DNA of 64,000 nt from assembly GCA_937902315.1 (NCBI GenBank), contig CALGUG010000007.1, positions 62,001 to 126,000 of the forward strand. The letters run 5' to 3'. Source of the stretch: an uncultured Chloroflexales bacterium (GTDB lineage: Bacteria; Chloroflexota; Chloroflexia; Chloroflexales; Chloroflexaceae). This document shows positions 35,167 to 44,900 of this stretch, piece by piece. Position 1 is the first letter of the stretch, and each line of letters begins with the position of its first letter. The notes below the pieces were generated by a model, which made no database searches, was not told the DNA's origin, and worked only from the letters and a program-made list of their open reading frames with translations. The translations under genes were made by a program, and so were the position numbers.

Positions 35167-36432
35167 ATGAAGACTACAACATGCCGAAAGTGTGGTACAG
35201 CTCTTAGTCCAAAGGCTCGTTTCTGTCCCCATTGTGGTTTAGCAGTTGGGCCAGCGCAACTCAGTGCTGATGAGGTGATTGTGCCGGGCAGCAAGCGTCT
35301 GCATGTTGGTGGGGGTATGTTAAGTATCCCCGAGCTTCAGGCGGTTGTGGAAGCGAGTTTGAAACTGTGGCAGAGCAAACTCGCCAGCGCCGATAAGTAC
35401 TCGCGCGAGCAGGCTGCTTCGGCCATTAAAGAGCTTTCCAATGTGCTTAATAGCCTTTCGGAGCAGTTAGCCCAGGGGCGCCAAACGGTTCGTATCACCA
35501 GTCGCTTGCCGACACCACGCTTGTATCCGCTGGGCTGTCCGAACTGTGGTTCGGGCAATCGGGCCAAAGCACGTTTTTGTCATCGCTGTGGTTCGCCGCT
35601 TCAAGCTAGCAGCAGCGAGCCTACCAAAAAGCTTGCTACGCCCCTGCCCGCCTTCAAAATCACCACTGCCTATAGTACGAATGTCGGCCAAGTTCGTGAA
35701 CAGAATGAAGACCGCGTGTTTGTTGGCATGCTTGGTTCACCCGATGCACCACGACTACTTTGTTTGGTGGCCGATGGCATGGGTGGAGCGCAGGCGGGCG
35801 ATGTGGCAAGCAGCTTGGTGTGCGATACGATTCGCGTCAGCATTCAGGCCGCCCTACTACAGAACCAAGTTCGGTCCGAGGAAGCATGGCGAAATCTTTT
35901 ACAAACAAGTATCATAGAAGCAAACGCACAAGTCTATGCCGCGGCCCAAAGTCGGCCTGATCGGCATGGCATGGGATCAACAATTACAGCGGCTTTGTTT
36001 GTCGATACGCAGGTTCATATCGGCCACGTTGGCGATACCCGCGCGTTTATCATCAATCCGAAAGGCGCCAGCGAGGAAGGTGCCCTTTGGATGCCGCTTA
36101 CCACCGATCATACCCTCGTCGCGCGTTTGGTCGATATCGGACAGATCACCGCCGACGAGGCGCGCACCCATCCCCAGCGTAATGTGTTATATCGGGCAGT
36201 CGGAACGGATCCGCAAGTCGAGGTGGATACAGCCAGTTTCACGATCGAAGCGGGTGACTACCTTTTAATTTGTTCAGACGGCCTTACCACCTACTTGAGC
36301 GACGAAGAGATCGCACAGGGCGTTTTGCAGGCAGAGAGCCCTGCTGCTGCCTGCGATAACTTGATCGCTCTTGCGAATAGGCGTGGTGGACGGGATAATA
36401 TCAGCGTTGTTCTTGCCAGAGTTGAGGGATAA
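35167..36432 (+). CDS. PP2C-type protein phosphatase with two zinc ribbons
   Basis: A 421-residue protein. Zinc ribbons lie at about 6-25 (CRKCGTAL, FCPHCG) and about 122-145 (CPNCGSGN, FCHRCG), with a helical stretch between. The PP2C domain (about 170-420) has all metal-site motifs: REQNEDRV, VADGMGG, GHVGDTRAF, ICSDGLT and GRDNISVV. It should remove phosphate from Ser/Thr of proteins, in the cytosol. It is the first gene of a four-gene operon with another PP2C, a VWA protein and an FHA protein. The next start is 2 bases after its stop, so they are coupled. Zinc ribbons at the N-terminus recur in four proteins of the island and may mediate mutual binding. Confidence 0.9.
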   Translation: MKTTTCRKCGTALSPKARFCPHCGLAVGPAQLSADEVIVPGSKRLHVGGGMLSIPELQAVVEASLKLWQSKLASADKYSREQAASAIKELSNVLNSLSEQLAQGRQTVRITSRLPTPRLYPLGCPNCGSGNRAKARFCHRCGSPLQASSSEPTKKLATPLPAFKITTAYSTNVGQVREQNEDRVFVGMLGSPDAPRLLCLVADGMGGAQAGDVASSLVCDTIRVSIQAALLQNQVRSEEAWRNLLQTSIIEANAQVYAAAQSRPDRHGMGSTITAALFVDTQVHIGHVGDTRAFIINPKGASEEGALWMPLTTDHTLVARLVDIGQITADEARTHPQRNVLYRAVGTDPQVEVDTASFTIEAGDYLLICSDGLTTYLSDEEIAQGVLQAESPAAACDNLIALANRRGGRDNISVVLARVEG

Positions 36433-36433
36433 C

Positions 36434-38293
36434 ATGGCACGGTTATGCTCACGCTGCGGTACTAAAAATCGCACAGAAGCACTTTTTTGTTTTCGTTGTG
36501 GTGAAAAGTTTGTCCACCCACGGTCGTCCCCAGCCTCTTTTCAACCATCGGATGATGATCATCGTTGGCTTGAGTCGAGTCTGACATCGGCAGAAGAACA
36601 AGATGTATTACCTCGGGAAGCGGATATATCGACGGCACCACTTGTGCTCGAAGCCGCTGGAATACCAGTGAAGGAGAAAACGATGGAGCAAGACTCCCCA
36701 CCCAAAGAGCCTTTGTTCGCCGGTCGTTATGAGCTACGATCTATCACCGGAGAGGACCTTGATAGCTCGCTTCCTCAACATGTCAATGCACTCGATAACC
36801 AACCATGGCAGCGTTGCTGGAGCTGTGGTTCGACAGCCAACGAAGAGCCGGAACCGGATGCCAAAGCTCTCTACTGTAACGATTGTGGTGCGAGCTTGAT
36901 CGGTAAAGAGTATCACGGTTGGCTCTCTAACAGCAACGAACCAGTCGGTTCGGCTCTAATCAATACAGTCTATTCGGATAGCGCGCGCGCGATCTTACCC
37001 GAAGTATGGGATCAAGTCAGCGATGGCGAGCGCACTTTGGTATTGCTGCGCGATGAAGGACGGCCATCGTTGAGCTTGCCGCTCGACGAAATGAGCGCTT
37101 TGCGGGTCGGTATTGGCCTTGCGACTCTGCTAAGCGAACTGCACAAAGAAGGTTTGCTCTTGGGTTCGGTCAGCCCTAGCGATCTTGAGATCGGCCCCGA
37201 TGGCGCACCTCATCTGCGCGATGTGCCTAAAATGGCCCGTCTAGATGAGGCGGAAGGCCCAGCGCGTGACAAAGCCCTGCGCGAAGATCTGCGCAAGTTG
37301 GCCGTCTTACTGGAGGCCTGTACCGAAACCCCGCGCACAACCCAGCGCCTTCAGGAGGATGAGGCTGACGCCGTGATCGAGGCTGGCGACCAAGAGCCGC
37401 TCTTTAGCACGATTCTGCGCGAAGTGCGCACCGGTAAGATCGACGATCCTCAGAGCTTGGCTCAGACCTTGCAGAACTTGCTCGACGATCGCACCAAGCC
37501 CGTCCCGCTGCGAGCCGTGATCGGCGCCGCTACCCATACCGGTATGATCCGCGACCATAACGAAGATAGCTACCTAGCCTTCGAGATCGGCATGAACAAC
37601 AGCTCGACCGATCGCACTTGGGGCCTGTACATCGTGGCCGATGGTATGGGTGGGCACGCTGCTGGTGAAGTGGCGAGCGGTTTGGCCATTCGCGGCGCTG
37701 CCAACGTCGTTTTAGACGAATATATCGCGCCGACCCTCGATGCTAACAGCGAGTTTGATGAGGAAGCCGCCAAAGAGATTGTGCGACGCGCCATTCTGCG
37801 TGCCAACGAATATGTGATCAAAGAGGGCCAAGCGCGCGGCAACGATATGGGTACCACCATCACAATGGCACTTGTTATCGGAAATCGTGCGATTATCGGC
37901 AACATTGGCGACAGCCGAACGTATATTTATAAGGGGAATGAATTACGGCGCATAAGCAAGGATCATTCACTGGTGATGCGCTTGGTTGAATTAGGGCAGA
38001 TCAGCGAGGATGATATCTACACCCATCCTCAGCGCAATGCGGTACTTCGCTCGTTAGGCGATAAAGCCAATATCGAGATCGATATCTTTAGCGAACGCCT
38101 TGAAGCCAACGATGTGCTCTTTTTGTGTAGCGACGGCCAGTGGGAGATGACCCGTAATCACGAGATGGCAGCCATTCTACAATCGGCAGCTTCACCCCAA
38201 GCTGCTTGTGACGAACTGATACGTGCTGCTAATGCCGCCGGTGGAGAAGATAATATCACATCAATTGTCGTTAAGTTTGAGGCAATGACGTGA
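36434..38293 (+). CDS. Zinc-ribbon protein with degenerate kinase-like region and PP2C phosphatase
   Basis: A 619-residue protein. A zinc ribbon lies at about 5-22 (CSRCGTKN, FCFRCG) and a second at about 136-160 (CWSCGST, YCNDCG). Residues about 190-340 resemble a protein-kinase C-lobe in outline (LLSELHKEGLLLGSVSPSD, then GAPHLRDV) but have no HRD or DFG motif and no intact P-loop, so this is at best a pseudokinase. The PP2C domain (about 375-619) keeps RDHNEDSYL, VADGMGGHAAGE, GNIGDSRTY, LCSDGQWEMT and GEDNITSIV. The start at 36434 follows the previous stop by one base. An alternative longer frame starting inside the upstream gene is unlikely. Confidence 0.87.
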   Translation: MARLCSRCGTKNRTEALFCFRCGEKFVHPRSSPASFQPSDDDHRWLESSLTSAEEQDVLPREADISTAPLVLEAAGIPVKEKTMEQDSPPKEPLFAGRYELRSITGEDLDSSLPQHVNALDNQPWQRCWSCGSTANEEPEPDAKALYCNDCGASLIGKEYHGWLSNSNEPVGSALINTVYSDSARAILPEVWDQVSDGERTLVLLRDEGRPSLSLPLDEMSALRVGIGLATLLSELHKEGLLLGSVSPSDLEIGPDGAPHLRDVPKMARLDEAEGPARDKALREDLRKLAVLLEACTETPRTTQRLQEDEADAVIEAGDQEPLFSTILREVRTGKIDDPQSLAQTLQNLLDDRTKPVPLRAVIGAATHTGMIRDHNEDSYLAFEIGMNNSSTDRTWGLYIVADGMGGHAAGEVASGLAIRGAANVVLDEYIAPTLDANSEFDEEAAKEIVRRAILRANEYVIKEGQARGNDMGTTITMALVIGNRAIIGNIGDSRTYIYKGNELRRISKDHSLVMRLVELGQISEDDIYTHPQRNAVLRSLGDKANIEIDIFSERLEANDVLFLCSDGQWEMTRNHEMAAILQSAASPQAACDELIRAANAAGGEDNITSIVVKFEAMT

Positions 38294-38327
38294 TTTGAAG
38301 CGATCATCGCTCGATAAGGAGTTATCA

Positions 38328-39572
38328 ATGGCCGATAGCGTAAGCTTAACCTGTACGTGGGGGCGCTCGCCAATGCCAGCATCTGCGAATGCTCAAGTTG
38401 GCTACTTGTTGGTAGAAGCGAACCCAACTACGCCGCCTAGCGCTGCGGTGCCACTCAATTTTTGTTTGGTGCTCGACCGGTCCGGCTCGATGCAGGGTGC
38501 GAAGCTTGCCGCGATGAAAGCGGCGACTCAATTGCTTATCGATCAATTGACGCCCGAAGATATCGTTTCATTAGTGATTTTCGACGATACGGTTCAGGTT
38601 GTGGTTCCTGCCACTCCTGCTTCCGATAAAGAAGCCCTCAAAGCCCAGGTCGCTACCATTCAAGAGGCGGGCGGAACAGCTATGTCGCTCGGCCTGCAAG
38701 CAGGTCAAGCCGAGCTGCAAAAGCATCTCAACCCGAACTACCTTTCGCGTATGCTGGTGCTGACCGATGGTCAGACCTGGGGCGACGAAGAGCTCTGCCG
38801 CCAAATCTCCAAGAGCTTGGGCGCTAGCGGCGTGAGCATTACGGCCCTAGGTTTGGGCGCCGAATGGAACGAGAAGCTGCTCGACGATATGGCAGACGCC
38901 TCGGGCGGTAGCTCAGACTATATCGCTGATCCGAACGAGATCGGGAAGTATTTCAAACGAGCCGTCAAAGAGGCTCAGGGCACTGCTATTCACGAGGCGC
39001 GCCTCTTGCTGCGCCTTGCCCGCGACGTGACCCCTCGCGCTGTGCATCGCGTTACGCCTGCGATCGCAAACCTTGGTTATCAGCCGATCGGCGAGAACGA
39101 AGTGGCCGTTAAGTTGGGTGATTTAGCGTATGGAAGCGGCGGCAGTATTGTGCTCGATCTGCTCCTACCCGCTCGTTCCAATGGCACCTTCCGTATCGCT
39201 CAGGCCGAATTGCACTACACTCCGGTCGGCCAAACGAGCGAGCAGATCCTCAAGAAGGATGTCTTGTTGGAATTTACGAGCGATCCTAATGCGCCAGCTC
39301 ACGACCCTCGTGTGATGAACTTAGTTGAAAAGGTAACTGCCTTCAAACTGCAAACACGCGCATTGTCGGATGCTGAAGCTGGAAACGTAGCTGGTGCAAC
39401 TCAGAAGCTGCGTGCTGCTGCAACCCGTTTGCTCGAATTGGGCGAATTGGAATTGGCCGAAAAGACCCAAAAGCAGGCCGAAGAGCTGGAGAAAGGTGGT
39501 CAGATGAGCGCCGAATCCCAGAAAGAGTTGCGTTACGCTACCCGTCGTTTAACCCAGAAGCTGGAAGAGTAA
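38328..39572 (+). CDS. VWA-domain protein
   Basis: A 414-residue protein. An N-terminal segment of about 40 residues is followed by a von Willebrand A domain (about 43-220) with an intact MIDAS: DRSGSMQG, the Thr in GGTAMSLG and LTDGQTWGD. The C-terminal half is beta-rich and then helical (about 350-414, Glu/Lys/Ala-rich, coiled-coil prone). There is no signal peptide, so it acts in the cytosol, probably as a metal-dependent protein-binding module. The ATG at 38328 with AAGGAG before it was chosen. It is the third gene of the phospho-signalling operon. Confidence 0.88.
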   Translation: MADSVSLTCTWGRSPMPASANAQVGYLLVEANPTTPPSAAVPLNFCLVLDRSGSMQGAKLAAMKAATQLLIDQLTPEDIVSLVIFDDTVQVVVPATPASDKEALKAQVATIQEAGGTAMSLGLQAGQAELQKHLNPNYLSRMLVLTDGQTWGDEELCRQISKSLGASGVSITALGLGAEWNEKLLDDMADASGGSSDYIADPNEIGKYFKRAVKEAQGTAIHEARLLLRLARDVTPRAVHRVTPAIANLGYQPIGENEVAVKLGDLAYGSGGSIVLDLLLPARSNGTFRIAQAELHYTPVGQTSEQILKKDVLLEFTSDPNAPAHDPRVMNLVEKVTAFKLQTRALSDAEAGNVAGATQKLRAAATRLLELGELELAEKTQKQAEELEKGGQMSAESQKELRYATRRLTQKLEE

Positions 39573-39608
39573 AACCGCCGCGTGCAGTTTGTTATAGAGG
39601 AGATTTGA

Positions 39609-41054
39609 ATGAACACGTGTCCAAATTGTGGTGCGCAAAACGACCCTTCGAACCATTTTTGTGATCAATGTGGCTTCCGCCTTGAGGCGACCAGCGCTGC
39701 GGCTCCTGTCGCCACACCTGCTGCTACACCTGCTGCAGCACCCGCTGCCGCGCCCGCTGATGCCTCGGCTGGTGCAACCCTAACCTGTTCTTTCTGCGGT
39801 GCTGCGGTGGTGCCGGGCGAAGCGTTCTGCGATACCTGTGGTGCTCCCCTGCCGCCGGCGCCGGTCAGCGCTGATGCTCCGGTTGCGCCCGATGCTCCGA
39901 CCGTTATCGCGCTGCCCACCAATGGCGCAGACACAACCCAGCAGCCGACCGACGATATACCAACCATCGCTGCGCCGAGTGTTCCCGCCGAGCCGGCTGA
40001 GAGCCCCGCTGAAGCGCCAGTCGCTACTCCGATCGAGAACGAGCCGGTTACTCCTGTAGCTCCGGCAGCAGAAGAAGCGGCACCTGTAGCTCCTGTAGCA
40101 GAAGAAGCGGCACCCGTAGCGCCTGCGGCCGAAGAAGCGGCACCCGTAGCTCCGGTGGCACCCGCCGAAGAGCCTGAGGCCGCTGCGGTGGCGCCCGCTG
40201 TTCCGGCTACGCCAGCAGTCGATGTTGCGGCCGAGCGCGCACGTTTGGAAGAGGAGATCGCGACCCAAGACAAACTGATCGCTCAAATGGAGCAGATGCA
40301 GGCGACCTTTGGTGCTGCGACGCCGCAAGCGATCTTGGACGGATTGCAGCAGGCGCGCGATACCAAGGCGAAGGCCGAGGCCGAGCTGCAAGCGCTCCCG
40401 ACCGTGCCGAGCGTCGATCCAGCCGAGATCGCACGTTTGGAAGAGGAGATCGCGACCCAAGACAAACTGATCGCTCAAATGGAGCAGATGCAGGCGACCT
40501 TTGGTGCTGCGACGCCGCAAGCGATCTTGGACGGATTGCAGCAGGCGCGCGATACCAAGGCAAAGGCCGAGGCCGAGCTGCAAGCCTTGACGGGCGGCGC
40601 TGCTCCGGCTGCTGCACCCGCTGCAACTCCGGCCGCTGCTCCTGCTCCCGAGGCCGCGCCCGCCGCTGCCCAAGTTCCGGTGGCACCGCCTGTGCCCGCG
40701 CCCGATGCGATTCCGCCTTTTGTGCCGAGCTCGCGCCCGCGTTTGGTGCTGGTCGATGGCGGCCAAGAGCTGCCCTTGCCGGAAGGCAAAACTGAATTCA
40801 TCGTTGGCCGCGAAGATCCGATCAGCGCGATCTTCCCCGAGATCGATCTGACCTCGTTCGGTGGCGAGGCCGGTGGTGTGAGCCGCCAGCATGCTCGCAT
40901 CGTTAACCAAAACGGCCAGTGGAGCGTGATCGACCTCGACAGCACTAACTACACCCGTGTCGACGGCGTCAAGATCGATCCGCAGGTGCCGGTCGCTATC
41001 AAAGATGGCTCGCGCTTGCAGTTCGGTCGGGTTGTGGTTGAGTTCCACATCTAG
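39609..41054 (+). CDS. Zinc-ribbon, coiled-coil, FHA-domain protein
   Basis: A 481-residue protein. Two zinc ribbons (CPNCGAQN...CDQCG at about 4-21, CSFCGAAV...CDTCG at about 60-78) are followed by a long Ala/Pro/Glu linker (about 80-205) with EEAAPVAP repeats. Two almost identical coiled-coil units of 52 residues come next (from about 211 and 275, EEEIATQDKLIAQMEQMQ), then an Ala/Pro linker. A C-terminal FHA domain (about 377-481) has GREDPISA, VSRQHARI and DSTNYTRVDG. It should bind phosphothreonine partners and is a natural substrate or adaptor for the phosphatases upstream. Last gene of the operon; a strong terminator follows. Confidence 0.9.
   Translation: MNTCPNCGAQNDPSNHFCDQCGFRLEATSAAAPVATPAATPAAAPAAAPADASAGATLTCSFCGAAVVPGEAFCDTCGAPLPPAPVSADAPVAPDAPTVIALPTNGADTTQQPTDDIPTIAAPSVPAEPAESPAEAPVATPIENEPVTPVAPAAEEAAPVAPVAEEAAPVAPAAEEAAPVAPVAPAEEPEAAAVAPAVPATPAVDVAAERARLEEEIATQDKLIAQMEQMQATFGAATPQAILDGLQQARDTKAKAEAELQALPTVPSVDPAEIARLEEEIATQDKLIAQMEQMQATFGAATPQAILDGLQQARDTKAKAEAELQALTGGAAPAAAPAATPAAAPAPEAAPAAAQVPVAPPVPAPDAIPPFVPSSRPRLVLVDGGQELPLPEGKTEFIVGREDPISAIFPEIDLTSFGGEAGGVSRQHARIVNQNGQWSVIDLDSTNYTRVDGVKIDPQVPVAIKDGSRLQFGRVVVEFHI
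40239..40585 (+). repeat. 155-bp tandem-type repeat inside the FHA gene
   Basis: Bases 40239-40393 recur at 40431-40585 (period 192) with one difference that I can see (AAGGCGAAG against AAGGCAAAG). It encodes the duplicated 52-residue coiled coil. Confidence 0.9.
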
Positions 41055-41066
41055 TTTTGAATCGAG

Positions 41067-41102
41067 CAGGCATCCCCATATGTGTGGGGATGCCTGTTTT
41101 TT
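41067..41102 (+). terminator. Rho-independent terminator of the phospho-signalling operon
   Basis: Arms CAGGCATCCCCA (41067-41078) and TGGGGATGCCTG (41085-41096) with six T following. Confidence 0.95.
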
Positions 41103-41161
41103 ATGTACTCAAAGCAGTACTCTGCCGCCTATACACCTTGTACAATATCTCTTTCAGCATT

Positions 41162-41226
41162 TTGGCGGTTAGGGTTTTGGCTCCAAACCGGCTTTAACCG
41201 CGTCCGCCTACGGCTACCAACATCCC
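41162..41226 (-). repeat. Family A dispersed repeat, copy 9
   Basis: The minus-strand core is at 41199-41216. Outer stem GGCGG (41164-41168) with CCGCC (41204-41208); inner stem GGTTA (41167-41171) with TAACC (41195-41199). Paired with copy 10. Confidence 0.88.
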
Positions 41227-41339
41227 GCCCACCCATACGACGCGTCGTGTCGCAGCTTGCTCTGCGAGCTGCTTAGCGCTGGCGTTGTTTCAAACGCTGT
41301 CTTGCGCTGCCGAACGCTTGTCGAGCAGCTCGATCAATC

Positions 41340-41425
41340 GCTGATATCAAATTTGCTTACAGAGTTGTGTTCTTGTAACGCAAAAATGGTCACGTTCCAC
41401 TCTGCCGAAGGCCAAATAGGAAGCA
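41340..41425 (-). repeat. Family B dispersed repeat lacking the palindrome
   Basis: Read on the minus strand: TTGGCCTTCGGCAGAGTGG, AACGTGACCATTTTT, then GCGTTACAAGAACAC and GCAAATTTGATATCA. Confidence 0.8.
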
Positions 41426-41467
41426 ATTAACCAGATAGTAGTGCAACCGCTGACCTCAAAGAATCTC

Positions 41468-41503
41468 AAAGCGGCTGGAAATGCTCTTCCAGCCGCTTTT
41501 TCT
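41468..41503. terminator. Terminator hairpin
   Basis: Perfect 13-bp arms AAAGCGGCTGGAA and TTCCAGCCGCTTT followed by TTTT. No gene ends close by, so it may be a leftover of lost DNA. Confidence 0.8.
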
Positions 41504-41582
41504 AACGATACGAAATCTGCTTACATCGTTGTATGTTGAGGCGCTCTTTCGGCACGCAGTTACCACCCCCTGCTTACGGCTG

Positions 41583-41715
41583 ATACCAAATCCGTTTACA
41601 TACTTGCGCTTTTGTAACGCAAAAAAACGGGGAAAGAGTTGTGTGACATTTCGCGCGTTAGCGCGAAATGTCACACAACAAAAATAGTTAAGTTCCACTC
41701 TGCCGAAGGCCAAGA
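41583..41715 (-). repeat. Family B dispersed repeat with palindrome
   Basis: Palindrome at 41638-41679 with 19-bp perfect arms (GTTGTGTGACATTTCGCGC). Compared with 27929-27970 one base pair has changed on both arms together, so pairing is kept. TTGGCCTTCGGCAGAG (minus) lies at the right end. Confidence 0.88.
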
Positions 41716-41745
41716 AGGAAAGTGATCTACCGAATTTGCTATGAG

Positions 41746-41812
41746 CTGTTGGTAGCCGAAGGCGGACGCGCTAGCAAGCCTCTTTGGGGGAGAGACTAAG
41801 CCGCCAGAGTGT
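41746..41812 (+). repeat. Family A dispersed repeat, copy 10
   Basis: Core at 41753-41770 (TAGCCGAAGGCGGACGCG). The element ends at AAGCCGCCAGAGT. Confidence 0.85.
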
Positions 41813-41866
41813 TGAAGTAATCAAGCGGGGTTGGTATTGTTGCGTTTTGATGGTCTGCATAACAAA

Positions 41867-41906
41867 TGTGAGGCAGGCTAGCCTAAGGCCCAACATGCCT
41901 CACATC
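41867..41906 (-). terminator. Terminator hairpin of the subtilisin-like gene
   Basis: ATGTGAGGCA and TGCCTCACAT arms, 10 bp, about 65 bases beyond the stop at 41972. Confidence 0.7.
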
Positions 41907-41971
41907 AAACCTAGTTAAGTTTTATTCTGCCTCTATTTAGGCAGCGACAGAGCGATCAAGTCAAAGAGCTA

Positions 41972-44900
41972 TTACCTGATCGGTACGATCTCGACTTGGC
42001 GAGCGGGTGGATTGTGGAAGTAGATGATCATCAGGCGCGGACGATTGGGCAGGTAGGCCAGCTCCGGATCGAGCCTTACAGCGAAGCGATTCTGATCGAT
42101 CGCGCGATAGATCGGCATATAACCCAGCTCGAAGTTCGGGTTGACTGTATCGACCGGCAGCCTAGCGAGATCAACCTCGATCCAAGGTGTGCTATCGAGG
42201 ATGTGCTTAAAGTTGTGGTAGTCGATATGGCGCGTCTCTACTCGGTAACGGAAGCTAGTCTTGCCAGCCGATAGATTGAGATGCTCTGTATTGACTAGCA
42301 TAAAGAGCGTATTTCGATCGTAGGGCACGAAGTTTGGCGTGCTTGAGCCGCCCGGCCCAAAGCCATTCAAATAACTGACTTGGTTGAGCTCAAAGCGTCT
42401 TGAACCGTTCGGAAGACGCTCGATCGTATACATGCTGGCCACAAAGGTATCGCTAGCTTGTCCATCTTGCAGATAGCCCAAACTGCTGTTGACCAGCACC
42501 CGATCCGAGATATTATCGTTGTTCAGATCGAAATAAACTTGGAAATTGACCTCGTTGGGCGTCGCCCAGTTAGCTTGAGTCGCGATCGCTACAAAAAAGC
42601 TATCTGGCAGAGTCGGGCTGCGCGCGATATTGATGTTCGATGCGATCCCCAGATACTTGATACGAGCGGAGTCGAGGTTCTGGCCTATGCTTGGACTCGT
42701 GCCTTCGTAGCTGAGCTGGAATGCTCCCAGATACGGTTGCACCGCTGCGGGGATATTGGCAGTGCGGGTGAATGGATTGCGGACGGTGGCCTCAAGGGTT
42801 GTTGGGTTGCCAGGCGGTAGGGCAGGCAGCGAGACGCTGGCCTCTTGTGCCGGGCGCGGCCCAAGCGTGTAGGGCACCCGCAAGGTGCGACGCGGCTGGC
42901 TCACGATCTGGGTATAGCTGCTTTTGTTGTGCAAGGGCGCTAGCGAGATCGTACTGACGCTACCCGCTTGCAGATCGAGCATAAAGCTCATTTGGGTTTG
43001 CAACTCAGGCGTGACGATTCCGCTCGCCACCACTTTGACCTCGTGTTGGCCCGCTTGCAGCGCCACAAAGTTTCCATAGCTGCGGCTGTCGAGCCCTTGA
43101 ACCACGCGTTCTCCATCGATGTAGATATCCAGCATGCGTTCTGAGGCGAGCGCATCGGGCGGGTTATTGTTGGCGAAACGCAGGCGCGCGCTCGAATCGC
43201 TGGCTTGAACCGCAGCTTCGTTGAGCGTCCAGGTCGTGATACGCGGCTCTTTTGTGATTTTCTGCTTGCTGTTGGCGATCATGGTGACATCGGTGCCAGC
43301 ACCGATGTTAAGGTTGCGCTCGCCTAAAACCGAACCATTCGAGCCACTGCCCGCCGCACGATAGACCAGTTTGTAGCTGCCAGCTGGCTTTTCAACATAG
43401 TTGCTGACTTGGCCGTAGCCGAGGTTCGCTGCGATCAATGTGCCATTGAGGTAGACATCGATCGCTCGTTCGCGGCTATCATTGGCGATCCGGATACGGG
43501 CATAGGCTTGATCGACCAGATAGATCGAGCCAGCGTGTTCGGCGATCGCAAAACGTTGAAAATCGTTTTGTGTGGCTGCTACGCTCGGGTCGATGCTTAG
43601 TTCAAGCGCGTTATCTAAGATCTGGCTGCGAATACGAACCGTCTGGCTACTGTTGGGCGCGATCGATAGATCGACCTTGGCGGGGCGAATGGCGACATTT
43701 GGTTCGCTGTTGGCTGGGTAGCTGCCGAGGCTCAAGTTCTGAGTTTGGTTGCTTAGATTCTCGATTCGCAAGGGGTTGTACGCTTTGTAGTTGTCTCCCT
43801 CCCAGCGCAAGCCATAATCGAAACCGATGCCAGCAGTGCCATCGTCAGCATAGGCGATCAGCGTGGTTGCTGCCGCAGCAGCTAGGTCGATCCGTCCTAA
43901 GCCAGCGTGAGTCGGCGCATAGATCGAACCTTTCTGGTCTTGGAGCGGTGTGCTGGTGTTCAGCAAAGCGGCTTTGATCTGTAAGGGGCTCCAATTGGGG
44001 TGCAACTCTCGCAGTAGCGCTACTGCACCGCCCACATAGGCGCTGGCGATCGCGCTACCGCTTATACTCGCGACTTGGTTGCCACTGCCATAGGCCGCAC
44101 CGCCGACTTGATAGCCTACGGCTCCTAGATCGGGCTTTGTGCTGTGCCCATTGCGCAATGGGCCGCGTGCGCTGTTGGGCAGCAAACTATCGACAGCGCT
44201 GTTCTCTTTGCCATACACGGGCACAACCGCGATAGCGGCTGGTGCGCTGGCTGGCGAGTGAATGCTATAGAAGGTACTGCCCTCGCTCTCTCCTGCCGCT
44301 GCGACCACTACCACTCCTGCATCAAATGCGCGTTGCACGGCGCGTGCTTCGGGGTCGTTGGCGCTGCCGAAAGGCGAACCCATAGCGATCACGATCACAT
44401 CGAGATGGTCGGAGCTATCGCCGTCGCCGTTGGGGTCGATCGCCCATTCGATCGCTGGAATGACCAAGTGGGTTTGACGGCTGCTACAGCCGGTCACTTT
44501 CAGGGCATAGAGGCTCGCTTCGGGCGCGACACCCGGTAGCAGCCGGAAGTCGCTGCCCTGCAGATCGCGGTCGTAAGGCCCAGCGTAGCGCTTGCCCGTC
44601 TGGTCTACTCCGTAGCCCGCTACAACGCTTGCGACCGCTGTTCCGTGTCCGTTGCAATCGAGTGGATCGCGATCGGGCTGCGGAAGCGGCGCGTTGGTCG
44701 GATCGTAGAGATCGCCAGCGAAATCATGGCCTCCGGCGACCTTTGTTGTTGGGAAGCTATTTGGCTCGATGATCGTGCGGTTGTTGCTGCTGTAATCGAG
44801 CGGGTTGCCTGAGCCACCTAAAGTGGCGTGCGTGTAGTCGATCCCGCTATCGATGATGGCGATCTTCAAACCTTTTCCGGTCGCACCGTACGCCTTCCAA

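Larger units (their letters stand above)
41055..41971. other. Convergent intergenic region with repeats
   Basis: In order: operon terminator, family A copy 9 (minus), family B without palindrome (minus), a terminator hairpin, family B with palindrome (minus), family A copy 10 (plus) and the terminator of the minus-strand gene at 41972. No gene is seen. Confidence 0.8.

Noticed and set aside
39780..41048. 422-codon minus-strand frame
   Set aside because: It is the complement of a low-complexity Ala/Pro-rich gene. The plus strand carries clear zinc ribbons, FHA motif, RBS and terminator.
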